Assembly: GCF_000482245.1 (NCBI RefSeq)
Contig: NZ_AWNH01000063.1
Location: 1-56,172 of the forward strand
From: Leptolyngbya sp. Heron Island J
Lineage (GTDB): Bacteria > Cyanobacteriota > Cyanobacteriia > Phormidesmidales > Phormidesmidaceae
Length of the DNA: 56,172 nt
Direction of reading: 5' to 3'
The translations under genes and the position numbers were made by a program. Positions 15,818 through 25,007 of the stretch are shown one piece after another. The notes below the pieces were generated by a model. It searched no databases. It had not been told where the DNA came from and saw only the letters and a list, made by a program, of their open reading frames with translations. Position 1 is the stretch's first letter. Each line of letters begins with the position of its first letter.

Positions 15818-17047
15818 TCATGCCGGACCAATGGCCTGAGCGGCGGCTTCAGCTGCGATCGCAACATGGGTCCAATGAGTACCGCCCTGACAATAGACCA
15901 CATAGGGCTCCCGCAATGGCCCATCTGCCGACAGCTCTGAGGTACTGCCATCGATAAAGGTTCCCCCCGCCATCACCAACTGACTGTCATAGCCAGGCAT
16001 CCCAGCAGGCACCGGATCAACATAGGCTTCAATCGGCGAATGCTGCTGAATTGCGCGACAAAAAGCCACTAGCTTATCCGGATCTGCTAACCGAATCGCC
16101 TGAATCACATCCCGTTGCCCAGCATCCACTGCCGGATTCACCCCATAGCCCAGCTGGTCAAACGTATGGGCCAGCAAATAATTTCCCTTTAAAGCTTCAC
16201 CCACCATCTGGGGAGCTAGGAACAGCCCCTGGAATAGCAACCGACTTTGATTAAACGTCGCCCCGCCCGAACTACCAATCCCTGGTGAAGTCAGACGGCA
16301 GGTAGCCGCTTCCACCAAATCGGCACGTCCGGCCACATAGCCGCCAGTAGTCGCAATCGTCCCTCCAGGATTTTTGATCAGCGAGCCCGCCATCAAATCG
16401 GCACCCACCGCCGTGGGTTCTTGAGTTTCTACAAACTCGCCATAGCAGTTATCAACAAAGCAAACCGTGTCCGGATTTTGAGCCTTTACCGAGCGCACAA
16501 TTCGCCCAATGTCCTCAATGGTTAAACTAGCTCGCCAGCTATAGCCACAGGAGCGCTGGATCAGCACCATTTTTGTATTGGGGCGAATCGCAGTGGAGAG
16601 GCCTGACCAATCTACAGTGGCGGCTGGAGTCAAGGGCAATTCACGATAGCTGACCCCAAACTCCTTCAGCGAACCTTGCCCATGACCACGCACACCAATC
16701 ACTTCCTCTAGGGTGTCATAGGGGGCTCCAGTCACAGCCAGCAGCTCGTCCCCAGGCCGCAGCACCCCAAATAACGCACAGGTAATCGCATGGGTACCTG
16801 ATACAAATTGCACCCTAACGGCTGCCGCCTCAGCCTCAACCAAGGTCGCAAATACTCGATCCAGGGTTTGCCGTCCTAAATCATCGTGTCCATATCCTGA
16901 AACCCCGGAGAAATGATGCGTTCCCACTTTATGTGCACGAAACGCCGTCAATACTCGTGCAACATTTACCTTGACCTGGGAGTCAATTGCGTAAAAAATC
17001 GAAAATAGTGCTTGTTCTGTTGGCTGCAATGTCTTCAGGCTATTCAC
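15818..17047 (-). CDS. PLP-dependent lyase of the methionine gamma-lyase / aluminium-resistance family
   Basis: 409 residues, COG4100-like. PLP fold type I: HFSGVSGYGHDDLGRQTLD near residue 43, VSGTHAITCALFGVLRPGD, FVDNCYGEF with the PLP-ring Asp, and the Schiff-base Lys in GSLIKNPGG near residue 226. Family members are annotated as cystathionine-beta-lyase-like proteins linked to aluminium resistance; the true substrate is not established. Divergent from the desaturase gene, with only 74 bases for both promoters. Confidence 0.88.
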   Translation of the reverse strand: MNSLKTLQPTEQALFSIFYAIDSQVKVNVARVLTAFRAHKVGTHHFSGVSGYGHDDLGRQTLDRVFATLVEAEAAAVRVQFVSGTHAITCALFGVLRPGDELLAVTGAPYDTLEEVIGVRGHGQGSLKEFGVSYRELPLTPAATVDWSGLSTAIRPNTKMVLIQRSCGYSWRASLTIEDIGRIVRSVKAQNPDTVCFVDNCYGEFVETQEPTAVGADLMAGSLIKNPGGTIATTGGYVAGRADLVEAATCRLTSPGIGSSGGATFNQSRLLFQGLFLAPQMVGEALKGNYLLAHTFDQLGYGVNPAVDAGQRDVIQAIRLADPDKLVAFCRAIQQHSPIEAYVDPVPAGMPGYDSQLVMAGGTFIDGSTSELSADGPLREPYVVYCQGGTHWTHVAIAAEAAAQAIGPA

Positions 17048-17121
17048 TCGCTCACTTGGGCTAATTGCGCGGGTTTAATTGTGACGCAAGTTGGCCCCTA
17101 CGTTAACGCTGAGATTTTTAC

Positions 17122-17964
17122 ATGACTGTTGCAAACGTTCCAAAACCACCTATTAACTGGCCTACAGCCATCTTTATGGTTGCTGTACACAGCATTGCCT
17201 TACTAGCATTTTTACCAGGAAATTTTAGTTGGAGCGCCCTAGCTGTGGCGCTTTTTTTACATTGGCTTACAGGCTGTTTGGGGATTACCCTGGGATGGCA
17301 CCGTCTGGTTGCCCATCGCAGCTTTAAAACCCCCAAGTGGGTGGAATATTTTTTTGTATTTTGCGGCAGTCTAGCTTGCCAACACGGTCCCATCGAATGG
17401 ATTGGTCTACATCGTCACCACCATGCGTTTTCTGACCAGCCTGTCGATCACCACAGCTCCACAAAGGGCTTCTGGTGGAGCCACATGGGGTGGATTTTCC
17501 ATGAAGTACCTGCTGATAGCGATGTACCCCGTCTGACGAAGGATATTGCCAACGATCCGTTCTATCTATTCTGTGAACGGTATTTCCTGCTGATGCAAAT
17601 TGCCCTGGGCTTATTGCTGTACGCCGTTGGTGGTTGGCCATTTGTCCTGTGGGGCATTTTTGTGCGTCTGGTGGCGGTTTACCACTGCACCTGGTTTGTT
17701 AACAGCGCCACCCATAAGTTTGGTTACCGGACCTACGACGCGGGTGATTACTCCACCAATTGTTGGTGGGTTGCTGTAGTTACCTATGGTGAAGGTTGGC
17801 ACAATAACCACCACGCATTTCAATTTTCTGCACGCCATGGCTTGAAATGGTGGGAAGTTGATGTCACCTGGATCACCATTCAGCTGCTGGCTAAGCTGGG
17901 GCTAGCAACCAAGATCAAGTTGCCCAAGCAGGAAGATATGCAGCAGGCGGCTCTATCAACTTAG
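17122..17964 (+). CDS. desC: Delta-9 acyl-lipid desaturase
   Basis: Introduces the first double bond into stearoyl or palmitoyl groups of membrane glycerolipids, in thylakoid and plasma membrane, using ferredoxin. 280 residues. The three histidine boxes that bind the diiron centre are present: HRLVAH near residue 60, HRHHH near 96 and EGWHNNHH near 229. Membrane helices occupy about 15-55 and 150-195. The ATG at 17122 fits the family start. Confidence 0.92.
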   Translation: MTVANVPKPPINWPTAIFMVAVHSIALLAFLPGNFSWSALAVALFLHWLTGCLGITLGWHRLVAHRSFKTPKWVEYFFVFCGSLACQHGPIEWIGLHRHHHAFSDQPVDHHSSTKGFWWSHMGWIFHEVPADSDVPRLTKDIANDPFYLFCERYFLLMQIALGLLLYAVGGWPFVLWGIFVRLVAVYHCTWFVNSATHKFGYRTYDAGDYSTNCWWVAVVTYGEGWHNNHHAFQFSARHGLKWWEVDVTWITIQLLAKLGLATKIKLPKQEDMQQAALST

Positions 17965-17992
17965 GGACCACTACTTAGGGGCTGAGCGTAAA

Positions 17993-18418
17993 CTATTGCC
18001 GGGTCGTCAGAATGGCACCACCGACTAGCCCGGCGATTAATACCGCTAAAATCCTCAAGGACGTTGACAAGAGCAGCCAAAATCCGGAGATGGCTAGCAG
18101 TATGGCGATCACGATCAATAACCCCAGCCAGCCAGAGGCGGGGAGATGGCTGTATTGCTTCCATTGATGGCCAGTCCAACGCCACAACCGTCGATAGGGA
18201 TGGGCTCCTGATAGCTGCTCCAGGCCAAACCCGCCATCTCGAATCACATAAATTTGCTGACAGCGATCGCAACCAAATGCCTCAGTCAGCGTAATGCCCT
18301 GAATTTTGCCCCGATGGCGACACGTCGGACAGGGGTAAACTTCACTCAAATCTATTTTTTGAACCAGCTTTTGGGAGCGCAGGGCTCGGTCCTTAAAAAA
18401 TTTTCGGTTGCGCAGCAC
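17993..18418 (-). CDS. Zinc-ribbon membrane protein, unknown function
   Basis: 141 residues. CPTC near residue 30 and CDRC near 50 form a zinc ribbon (CPTCRHRG ... GCDRCQQIY). Two predicted membrane helices lie near the C-terminus (about 95-137). The layout is common among uncharacterised cyanobacterial proteins. Convergent with desC, 28 bases apart. Function not known. Confidence 0.75.
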   Translation of the reverse strand: MLRNRKFFKDRALRSQKLVQKIDLSEVYPCPTCRHRGKIQGITLTEAFGCDRCQQIYVIRDGGFGLEQLSGAHPYRRLWRWTGHQWKQYSHLPASGWLGLLIVIAILLAISGFWLLLSTSLRILAVLIAGLVGGAILTTRQ

Positions 18419-19173
18419 TTGCTTGAAGAGAGGGGGTTAGGGACTGGAGCGAAATGTAAGACCATTGGGCAAAACCACCCCGAGCGGCCAGATATGTAAA
18501 ATTCAGGCGTTGCTGAGCCGAACTATGATTTCATCTGCAAGATACTGATATATGGCGTTTCTAACAGATCGGTTCATCCTCTAAATCAGCAGCGGCAAAT
18601 TCAAGTGCTAGATGCGAAAACGGTCTGTTACATTTTCTCCCTCATTCCAAAGTAGCGACTACTTTTGTGAATGCGAGCAATTGTTAAGATCGATTTTAGA
18701 GTTGTTACAGGTTGTAACGTTGTCTGACTTCAATACTATCTATTGAAAAAAAAATCCCATAGCTGCGTCCACAGACTAACCGTTTTCAAAAAACTCCCAG
18801 TAAGATATATGCGTGGGTTGCTAGTTTTAACGTTGGATTAACGCAATTTTTTGCGATTTCTGCTGTTTTGACTTTGCTACCCAACATGGCATTCGACCTT
18901 GGTGAGCTACCGGCGGTCGTATTGTCGTATCTCCTTATAACTCCTGTGATTTGGGTGGATTTGATCCACCCTTTTTTTTTAACCCCGATCAGAGTTAAGG
19001 GGTGACGTCGATACTTCATCCGTCCCCTTCACACATTAGATGCTAGATTAAGGATTTGAATGCTACTCAGGGTTTATACCAGCTATTACCGTTATTCCAG
19101 ACTTTCACTCACGTCCCTATTAGCTTTATATTGTCTAGGCTTTGCCTGTGAGGCAGCCGCCAGAACTTAGTCG
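18419..19173. other. Long leader/intergenic region before the antiporter, possible small RNA
   Basis: About 755 bases without a convincing gene. At 18501-18535 a sequence like the end of an IS5-type element (AGGCGTTGCTGA) may be a solo insertion end. Around 18790-18815 an AT-rich -10-like TAAGAT precedes about 150 bases ending in a strong terminator at 18953-18980, then more inverted repeats (AACCCCGATC/AAGGGGT). The segment could be an independent small RNA or an attenuated leader of the antiporter; I cannot decide between them. Confidence 0.4.
18953..18980 (+). terminator. Rho-independent terminator
   Basis: GGGTGGAT (18953-18960) and ATCCACCC (18964-18971) pair over eight bases around TTG, followed by nine T. 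No plus-strand gene ends upstream, so it ends a non-coding transcript or regulates the antiporter gene 193 bases further on. Confidence 0.8.
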
Positions 19174-21141
19174 ATGGCAACCCCGTTTGATATCACTCTG
19201 CAAATCGTACTAGCGGTCCTAGCCGGTATCACTGCCCAGGTTGTCGCTGAGTATTTTCGGTTACCTAGCATTATTTTTCTACTCAGTTTAGGCGTAGGGT
19301 TAGGGCCTGACATGCTAGGGGTGATCGAGCCCAAAGTGCTTGGCACTGGGCTCGAAGTCATCGTCTCTCTATGTGTCGCCCTAATTTTATTTGAGGGCGG
19401 TCTCAACTTAGAACTGAGGGCATTGGGTCAAGTATCTGGCAGCCTACGCAACCTGATTACCATCGGCACGTTTATTACTTTGCTCGGTGGTGGCATGGCG
19501 GCCCACTGGTTTGGTGAATTTCCCTGGCCGTTGGCATTTCTCTATGGCTCCCTGGTAGTCGTCACCGGACCAACAGTGATTACCCCACTGCTACGCCAGG
19601 TACAAGTTGAGAAAAAAGTCGCCACTATTTTAGAAGGCGAGGGTGTGCTGATTGACCCTGTCGGGGCGATTTTAGCCGTGGTGGTGCTGGATATCTTACT
19701 CAACGGCGATACCGACGTTGGCTTTATTGTCGGCGGGCTAGCCCAGCGGTTGAGCATTGGTGCGGTGATTGGTGGCGTTGGCGGTGCTTTGCTGGGGCAA
19801 TTTTTAAAGCGGGCCGATTTTTTATCAGAGGAACTGCGTAACTTGGTGGTTCTGGCTAGCGTCTGGGGACTGTTTGGCCTGGCCCAGGAAGTGCGTGGCG
19901 AATCGGGGTTGATGGCGACTGTCACCGCTGGCCTGGTGTTGCGAGCACTCTCTGTGCCAGACGAACGACTCCTGCGACGGTTTAAAGGTCAGCTAACGGT
20001 ATTCTCGGTTTCAGTACTGTTCATTTTGCTGGCGGCGGATCTGTCCATTGACAGTGTGTTTGCCCTCGGTCTGGGCTCTGTGTTTACGGTGCTAGCCCTA
20101 ATGCTGGTGGTGCGTCCGCTGAATATCTATGCCTGTACCCTCAATAGCGATCTCAACTGGCGGCAGAAGCTATTTTTGAGCTGGATTGCGCCGCGTGGCA
20201 TCGTGTCAGCGTCGGTGGCATCCTTGTTTGCCATTTTGCTCACTGAGCGGGGCATTAACGGGGGCGACTCGATTAAAGCTCTGGTCTTTTTGACCATCAT
20301 TATGACGGTGTTTATCCAGGGACTCACGGCCCGTAGCGTGGCTAAGTTTTTGGGAATTAGCCAGGCCGATGCGACCGGAGTAGTGATCGTTGGCTGCAAC
20401 CCCGTAGGCCGATTAGTGGGTCGTTTGTTTAACCAGCAGGGTGAATCAGTGGTGATGTTTGACACTGATGAAGAGGCCTGCGAATTGGCTAGAAAGGATG
20501 GACTGCGGGTGTATTTGAGCAGTGCATTGGATGCTGAATTATTGGATGAAGCTGGACTGAGTTCCATTGGCACCTTTTTGGCTTTGACCACCAATGGCGA
20601 AGTCAACTCCGTGGTAGCTGAACGGGCAGCCGAAGAATTTCAACCACCTCGGGTTTTAGCAGTGCTGCCCCGTAGTGATAAAGAGGCAGAGCCTAAACCA
20701 AATGGCAAAGGGGGTAAGGTCAAGCCGACTCCCCTCGCGATTAGAACCTGGAATACGTATCTGAAAGATGATGCTGCTGAGCTAAAAACAACCCAGCTCC
20801 AGTCCGAGGAATTTGATAAGCAGCGAGAGCAGCTGAATAAATTGATTGGTAGCGGCGATCTGTTACCCATTACCCTAAAGCGGAATGGCAAACTGGATGT
20901 GGTTCTGGGTCCAGTTACCTGGCAACCGGGAGATACAGTGACTTATTTGATGCATGACCCGACACCGCAGCTGCTCAAACGGTTATCAGGGGGAAAACGC
21001 ACTGGTCGGTTGGTCACGGATACGTTACCACCATCTACGGAACCAACTCCTGGGCCAACGGTAGCTGAGTCAGATGGCAGCACCGCTGCAGAACCAGCCA
21101 AACCTCAGGATCAATCCTCCGATAGTGTGCCAACGCCGTGA
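19174..21141 (+). CDS. Na+/H+ antiporter (CPA1) with TrkA-N/RCK domain
   Basis: 655 residues. The N-terminal Na+/H+-exchanger domain of about 12 membrane helices covers residues 5-400, with LFEGGLNL, VTGPTVITPLL and EGEGVLIDPVGAI, the ion-binding region of the NhaP type. It is followed by a Rossmann-like RCK domain near 410-530 (VIVGCNPVGRLV, MFDTDEEA), which usually binds NAD(H) or nucleotides and gates transport, and by a Pro/Thr-rich tail. It would exchange Na+ or K+ for H+ across the plasma or thylakoid membrane. It may be controlled by the terminator-bearing leader. Confidence 0.9.
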   Translation: MATPFDITLQIVLAVLAGITAQVVAEYFRLPSIIFLLSLGVGLGPDMLGVIEPKVLGTGLEVIVSLCVALILFEGGLNLELRALGQVSGSLRNLITIGTFITLLGGGMAAHWFGEFPWPLAFLYGSLVVVTGPTVITPLLRQVQVEKKVATILEGEGVLIDPVGAILAVVVLDILLNGDTDVGFIVGGLAQRLSIGAVIGGVGGALLGQFLKRADFLSEELRNLVVLASVWGLFGLAQEVRGESGLMATVTAGLVLRALSVPDERLLRRFKGQLTVFSVSVLFILLAADLSIDSVFALGLGSVFTVLALMLVVRPLNIYACTLNSDLNWRQKLFLSWIAPRGIVSASVASLFAILLTERGINGGDSIKALVFLTIIMTVFIQGLTARSVAKFLGISQADATGVVIVGCNPVGRLVGRLFNQQGESVVMFDTDEEACELARKDGLRVYLSSALDAELLDEAGLSSIGTFLALTTNGEVNSVVAERAAEEFQPPRVLAVLPRSDKEAEPKPNGKGGKVKPTPLAIRTWNTYLKDDAAELKTTQLQSEEFDKQREQLNKLIGSGDLLPITLKRNGKLDVVLGPVTWQPGDTVTYLMHDPTPQLLKRLSGGKRTGRLVTDTLPPSTEPTPGPTVAESDGSTAAEPAKPQDQSSDSVPTP

Positions 21142-21294
21142 GTGCGATCGCTCCTCTGTCACAACTTTTTCCCAAATTGTCTATGCTGATCTCAATATTT
21201 AGATTGATTAGGTAGATTGATTAGATTCCCTGTGTTTTCTTTACTGATCAACCAAGTAGCCCCTTGCACTTGGAAATAGTGCTCTCAATGCGTC

Positions 21295-22521
21295 ATGTCT
21301 AACCATCCCGAGCTAGCTTCCAAGCGTTCATCCCTGACAACCAAGGCCCTACGTAAAATCAGGGAGATGTTAACCAGCCCTTACGGTGTGGCTGCGATCG
21401 CATCACTCAGTTTTCACGGCATTCTGTTTGCCGCCATGCCGCGCTTTTCATCCGCCTCCTTCGCCGCCTTTAGTGAGGATAGTGCAGCCGCTGAACCGCG
21501 CACAGTCCCCCTCGTCACCCTTACCCCTGCAGAACAAGGACGACTCCCCGATTTCAATCGACCACAGCTGCCAGCAATTCCCGACATTAGCTCACGTCCT
21601 CCCACGATTAACAGCCTGCCGAATGCCAGTACGCTCAATCGCCCTAATGTCCCTAATATTTTTAACCGCTCCAACAGCCAGATCACCACTCCATCCTTTA
21701 GTAGGCCCAGCCTACTAAACCGTAATCGCCCATTCCGTAATCCATATATTCCGAGGCCTAATCTTTCGATTAGGAATACACCCTCTAGATCAGAGCAAAG
21801 CAGCGATCGACGCACCGCAGCTATTACCAATATCCCGGCTCCTCCTCCCAGCGTGATCGTCAACCCAGAGACCGATCCAGAGCAATCAGCCAGTAATTTA
21901 GAGCCTGACCAACAGCAACCTCCTGCAGCTGAGACACCTGAAACTCCAGCGGGATTGCCCGAACTACCGGAGCAGTCTGAACAACCATCAGAGCCTGAAG
22001 ATGAGACTCCAGAAATTGCAGCCAACCCTGGCTCAGACAGCCAACCCAGTCGTCTGGAGAGACTACAGGCTAAATTTAACTACGACCCGACTAACACTAC
22101 TCCTGAAGAAGTTGAAGCTAACTATCAAGCATGGGTGACACCTGCCGAAGAAGAAGAGGAGGCTGAACTCACTATCGCAATTGCGGAAATAGGAGAGTTA
22201 AACCTGGAAGCCAAGTCTAATCTCTGTGCGGCTAATCCACCTATGAATGGAGAAGTTGGTGTTTTAGTAGCCCCAGATGGTACCCCCAGTAATCCGACCG
22301 TTCTCCGCAGCACAGGCTATGAGTATCTAAATCAAGCCGCCATTGACACCTTAATGAATAGCGAATTTCCGGAAACAGAAACAGCTGTACGCTATCCATT
22401 TGAGGTAATTGTGAATTATGATGCCGAGACCTGTAAAAGTGCTGAGGAGATTTTGGAAACCGTACGCACCAACCAGCAAGAGGCGGCTGCAGAAGACTCT
22501 CAAGCACCTCAAGAACCTTAA
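21295..22521 (+). CDS. TonB-like energy-transducer family protein
   Basis: 408 residues. One membrane anchor near residues 30-48 (GVAAIASLSFHGILFAAMP), a long Pro/Asn/Ser/Glu-rich periplasmic linker (about 75-270), and a C-terminal TonB-like domain (about 300-385) with GEVGVLVAPDGTPSNPTVL and YPFEVIVNY. TonB proteins pass proton-motive-force energy to outer-membrane receptors; no ExbB/ExbD or receptor is encoded here. Its stop overlaps that of the convergent PHP gene by four bases. Confidence 0.75.
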   Translation: MSNHPELASKRSSLTTKALRKIREMLTSPYGVAAIASLSFHGILFAAMPRFSSASFAAFSEDSAAAEPRTVPLVTLTPAEQGRLPDFNRPQLPAIPDISSRPPTINSLPNASTLNRPNVPNIFNRSNSQITTPSFSRPSLLNRNRPFRNPYIPRPNLSIRNTPSRSEQSSDRRTAAITNIPAPPPSVIVNPETDPEQSASNLEPDQQQPPAAETPETPAGLPELPEQSEQPSEPEDETPEIAANPGSDSQPSRLERLQAKFNYDPTNTTPEEVEANYQAWVTPAEEEEEAELTIAIAEIGELNLEAKSNLCAANPPMNGEVGVLVAPDGTPSNPTVLRSTGYEYLNQAAIDTLMNSEFPETETAVRYPFEVIVNYDAETCKSAEEILETVRTNQQEAAAEDSQAPQEP

Positions 22522-23246
22522 ATCCGTCGGGTCAGGGTCAGACCATGGCTGTCAGTGCCACAGGTACTGAGTAGCTCATAGGCATTGGCCAACTTTTCAA
22601 CCCGCTCAGTTTTTTCGGGTGTTGGTCGCCATTCCGCCGGATGATCATAGGCGTAGTAGGTTTCGACACCATCAATACCCAGGGCGGCTGCCGCTGGGAT
22701 CAGTTCTTCAGGAGAACGACGATAGCGGACTGGATGGGCTAAAACAGCTATACCGCCAGCCGATTGAATAGCCTGGATCACAGCTTGAGCCTGCCGTTGA
22801 TCACCACTGGGAGCACCGCCTTGCACATAGCCTCTAAAGGCTTCATGCTGCGGATTAAACGCATAGCCCAAAATATGCACATCCACCTCTAGCAGGTTGG
22901 CCGTAATTTCGATGCCACACCAAAGCCTGGGCAACTTAAACTGGGACTGCTTAGCAGACCAGGTCGATGGATGATGCCAGCGCCAGTTTTCCAACCACCG
23001 ACAGGCCTGCTGATATCCTCGAATAGTGTGGTGGTCAGTAATCGCAAATCCCTTTAGCTGCAAGTTAATTGCTTGTTCCATCAGGTCGCCGGGGCTCAGC
23101 TTCCCATCAGAACAATGGGTATGCATATGAAAGTTGTAGTAGTGGGGGCAGCTTTGGTCAGTAATCTGCTGAAAAATGTTTTTTAATTCTTGAGCAGCTT
23201 GACTAGTGGGATAACGCGAACCGGAATTGGCAGAGGGCTCAGCCAT
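22518..23246 (-). CDS. PHP-domain metal-dependent phosphoesterase
   Basis: 242 residues. PHP metal ligands are all visible: HMHTHCSDG near residue 40, ITDHHT near 70, GIEITA near 112, LAHPVRY near 170 and TDSHG near the end. Homologous to the PHP fold of DNA polymerase III and to YciV/RnaAM-type nucleoside phosphatases; the cellular substrate is unknown. Convergent with the TonB-like gene. Confidence 0.88.
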   Translation of the reverse strand: MAEPSANSGSRYPTSQAAQELKNIFQQITDQSCPHYYNFHMHTHCSDGKLSPGDLMEQAINLQLKGFAITDHHTIRGYQQACRWLENWRWHHPSTWSAKQSQFKLPRLWCGIEITANLLEVDVHILGYAFNPQHEAFRGYVQGGAPSGDQRQAQAVIQAIQSAGGIAVLAHPVRYRRSPEELIPAAAALGIDGVETYYAYDHPAEWRPTPEKTERVEKLANAYELLSTCGTDSHGLTLTRRI

Positions 23247-23401
23247 GGATAGAGCTTAAAACTATTGCATGATACTAATATACCCAAGCCTCCTGAAGCC
23301 TAAGGCTCTAAAAGCCTGCAGCTCCTAGAGCAACCGTTAAAGGAGACTTTAAATATATAGTCTAATACCTCTGATTTTTAATTGTTGAAACTTATCAAGG
23401 A

Positions 23402-23452
23402 TTCCCCTCACCTGGACGGTATTTTTTACCAAATACCTTCTAGGCAAGGGGA
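23402..23452. repeat. Structured palindromic element downstream of the DUF2811 gene
   Basis: An outer stem TTCCCCT/AGGGGAA encloses an inner stem GGTATTT/AAATACC (23418-23424 with 23431-23437). There is no T tract, so it is more like a folded repeat or processing site than a terminator. Confidence 0.35.
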
Positions 23453-23542
23453 AGTCTAGCCTGATAGCTGATTGAAGACCAAGTTAGATGAATCGTAGAT
23501 AGGACCTATTCATCCAACCAACAGCTTAGGCAGCCCAACATC

Positions 23543-23743
23543 TTAGGCAGCGTAGTTAAACAAGGTATCTAGATAAACCCTAGAAGCTCGACGATCGCTG
23601 TCACCATTTTGCAAAAGGAACAATGAAAGCGCTGCCGAGAATACCCGATCTTGATCCCATGCAGGATGACTTTCTAAATACCCTTTAAGGGATTCATGAA
23701 GCTCTTCAGGAATCTCCGCCAGAATACTAACAGTAATTTTCAT
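23543..23743 (-). CDS. DUF2811 family protein
   Basis: 66 residues: MKITVSILAEIPEELHESLK, then a WDQDRVFSAALSLFLLQNG core. This is the DUF2811 family, which is common and short in cyanobacteria. The core looks like a ribbon-helix-helix-type or small regulatory fold, but no function is established. Start chosen at the family-typical MKxTVSI. Confidence 0.88.
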   Translation of the reverse strand: MKITVSILAEIPEELHESLKGYLESHPAWDQDRVFSAALSLFLLQNGDSDRRASRVYLDTLFNYAA

Positions 23744-24081
23744 GGATGGGAAAACCTCAATAGTTGCAGCACGTCCGTTCTGAGAACTTGAGAAATAGAA
23801 CGGCAGCAGGGCAGCAAGGAATCACCAATCCCATCGACAACTGTCACTGGAACCGGCATAACCCAAGGGGTGGTCAAATAATTCTGCTAACGAGATGAGG
23901 CGTTGTCAACGGCAATATGATTTTAGTACCGCTATTGACAAAGTTAAGCGAACGGTAATTATAGGATTTCAGCCCTACTTCTGTAACATTAGTTTACTAA
24001 GATCCGGCCTTTTCTCATATTTCCCAGAGCCATGTCACTATCCCCAGAATGTAGGCCATGGGTTCATCCTTCGTGCCAGCC

Positions 24082-24144
24082 TGTGGAAAACCTGTGGAAA
24101 ACCCCTATCACCCTGTGGAAACCTTGTGGATTGTGTGGGGAAAA
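24082..24144. other. oriC: DnaA-box cluster, candidate replication origin
   Basis: Read on the minus strand, exact TTTTCCACA boxes occur at 24082-24090 and 24093-24101, and a one-mismatch box at 24114-24122. Weaker TGTGG elements follow at 24125 and 24134. Spacing is about one or two helical turns (11, 21 and 11 bases), so the boxes face the same side. A run of A/T-rich DNA follows (24141-24250, including TGTATAAAAAAGTACC), which could be the unwinding element, and then a palindrome ATAGTTC-ATGC-GAACTAT at 24246-24263. No dnaA or dnaN is nearby, which is not unusual in cyanobacteria. The whole gap 23744-24290 has no supported gene. Confidence 0.55.
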
Positions 24145-24290
24145 GTATGGGGAAAAATAAGAATCAATTTTGTTGCCAAAAGGTATTTGAAGCTACTGAA
24201 TAAATGTATAAAAAAGTACCAAAAAGCTAGTGCGCAATCCCTAAAATAGTTCATGCGAACTATACAATCATGATTAATATGTGTTCTGAG

Positions 24291-25007
24291 CTACACCAAC
24301 AGTTCAGCTAAGCCGATGTAGTTGATACCAGTGGGGGAAATTTCAAAACGGCAAGGTAATACCTCCACGCCTGCTGCGATCGCAGCCCGCAGCAGCTGAC
24401 CGTATTCAGGATCAGCACTATCGCCTGGGGCAAACTGGTGACAGTCTCCCCGGTTAATGAAATACAGCATTACCGCCCGAGCATCAGGCAGGAGCGCTGT
24501 CAGCTCTCGCAGATGTTTTTGGCCTCTGGTGGTGACAGAGTCTGGAAACAGGCAAAGACGTTTTTGAGCCCAGGTTGAGTTTTTGACCTCCACATAGATA
24601 GGGCGTTCATCAGTGGTCAGCAAAAAATCAATGCGGCTTTTAGTGCCATAGGGCACTTCTCGCTTGATGGTGTCATAGGGCTCCAGTTGCTCAAACACTC
24701 GTTGATGGAGGGCTGTTTGAATCACACGGTTGGGTAACGCCGTATTTACACCGACCCAAATCGGCTCATTATCATGCACCTCCGAAAGTTCCCAGGTATA
24801 GGCCAGCTTGCGTTTGGGATTATCACTCTTAGACACCATTACCCGTCCGCCCACATGGCACACACCACTCATGGAGCCTGTATTAGGGCAATGGGCTGTA
24901 ACAATTTCACCGGATGCTAGTTCAATATCGGCCATAAAGCGCTTATAGCGTCTGATCAGTGTGCCTTCTAGCAATGGAGGAAACGTGTGGACCTGGGTTG
25001 GCAGCAT
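24291..25007 (-). CDS. sfsA: SfsA-family DNA/RNA nuclease-like protein
   Basis: 238 residues, standard for SfsA. Conserved blocks: GTLIRRYKRFMADIEL, AHCPNTGSMSGV near residue 38, LPNRVIQ and the nuclease-like IDFLL...IYVEVKNSTW near 125-145, then DSVTTRGQKHL. The family was named for sugar fermentation stimulation; members bind DNA and have nuclease features. The role in cyanobacteria is unclear. Confidence 0.92.
   Translation of the reverse strand: MLPTQVHTFPPLLEGTLIRRYKRFMADIELASGEIVTAHCPNTGSMSGVCHVGGRVMVSKSDNPKRKLAYTWELSEVHDNEPIWVGVNTALPNRVIQTALHQRVFEQLEPYDTIKREVPYGTKSRIDFLLTTDERPIYVEVKNSTWAQKRLCLFPDSVTTRGQKHLRELTALLPDARAVMLYFINRGDCHQFAPGDSADPEYGQLLRAAIAAGVEVLPCRFEISPTGINYIGLAELLV

Noticed and set aside
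18501-18535. Complete IS5-type element
   Set aside because: Only one end-like sequence is seen, with no transposase and no matching second end.
23895-24249. Two overlapping plus-strand frames across the DnaA-box region
   Set aside because: Their repeated Trp/Gly/Lys residues come from the DnaA boxes; no start signals or similarity.
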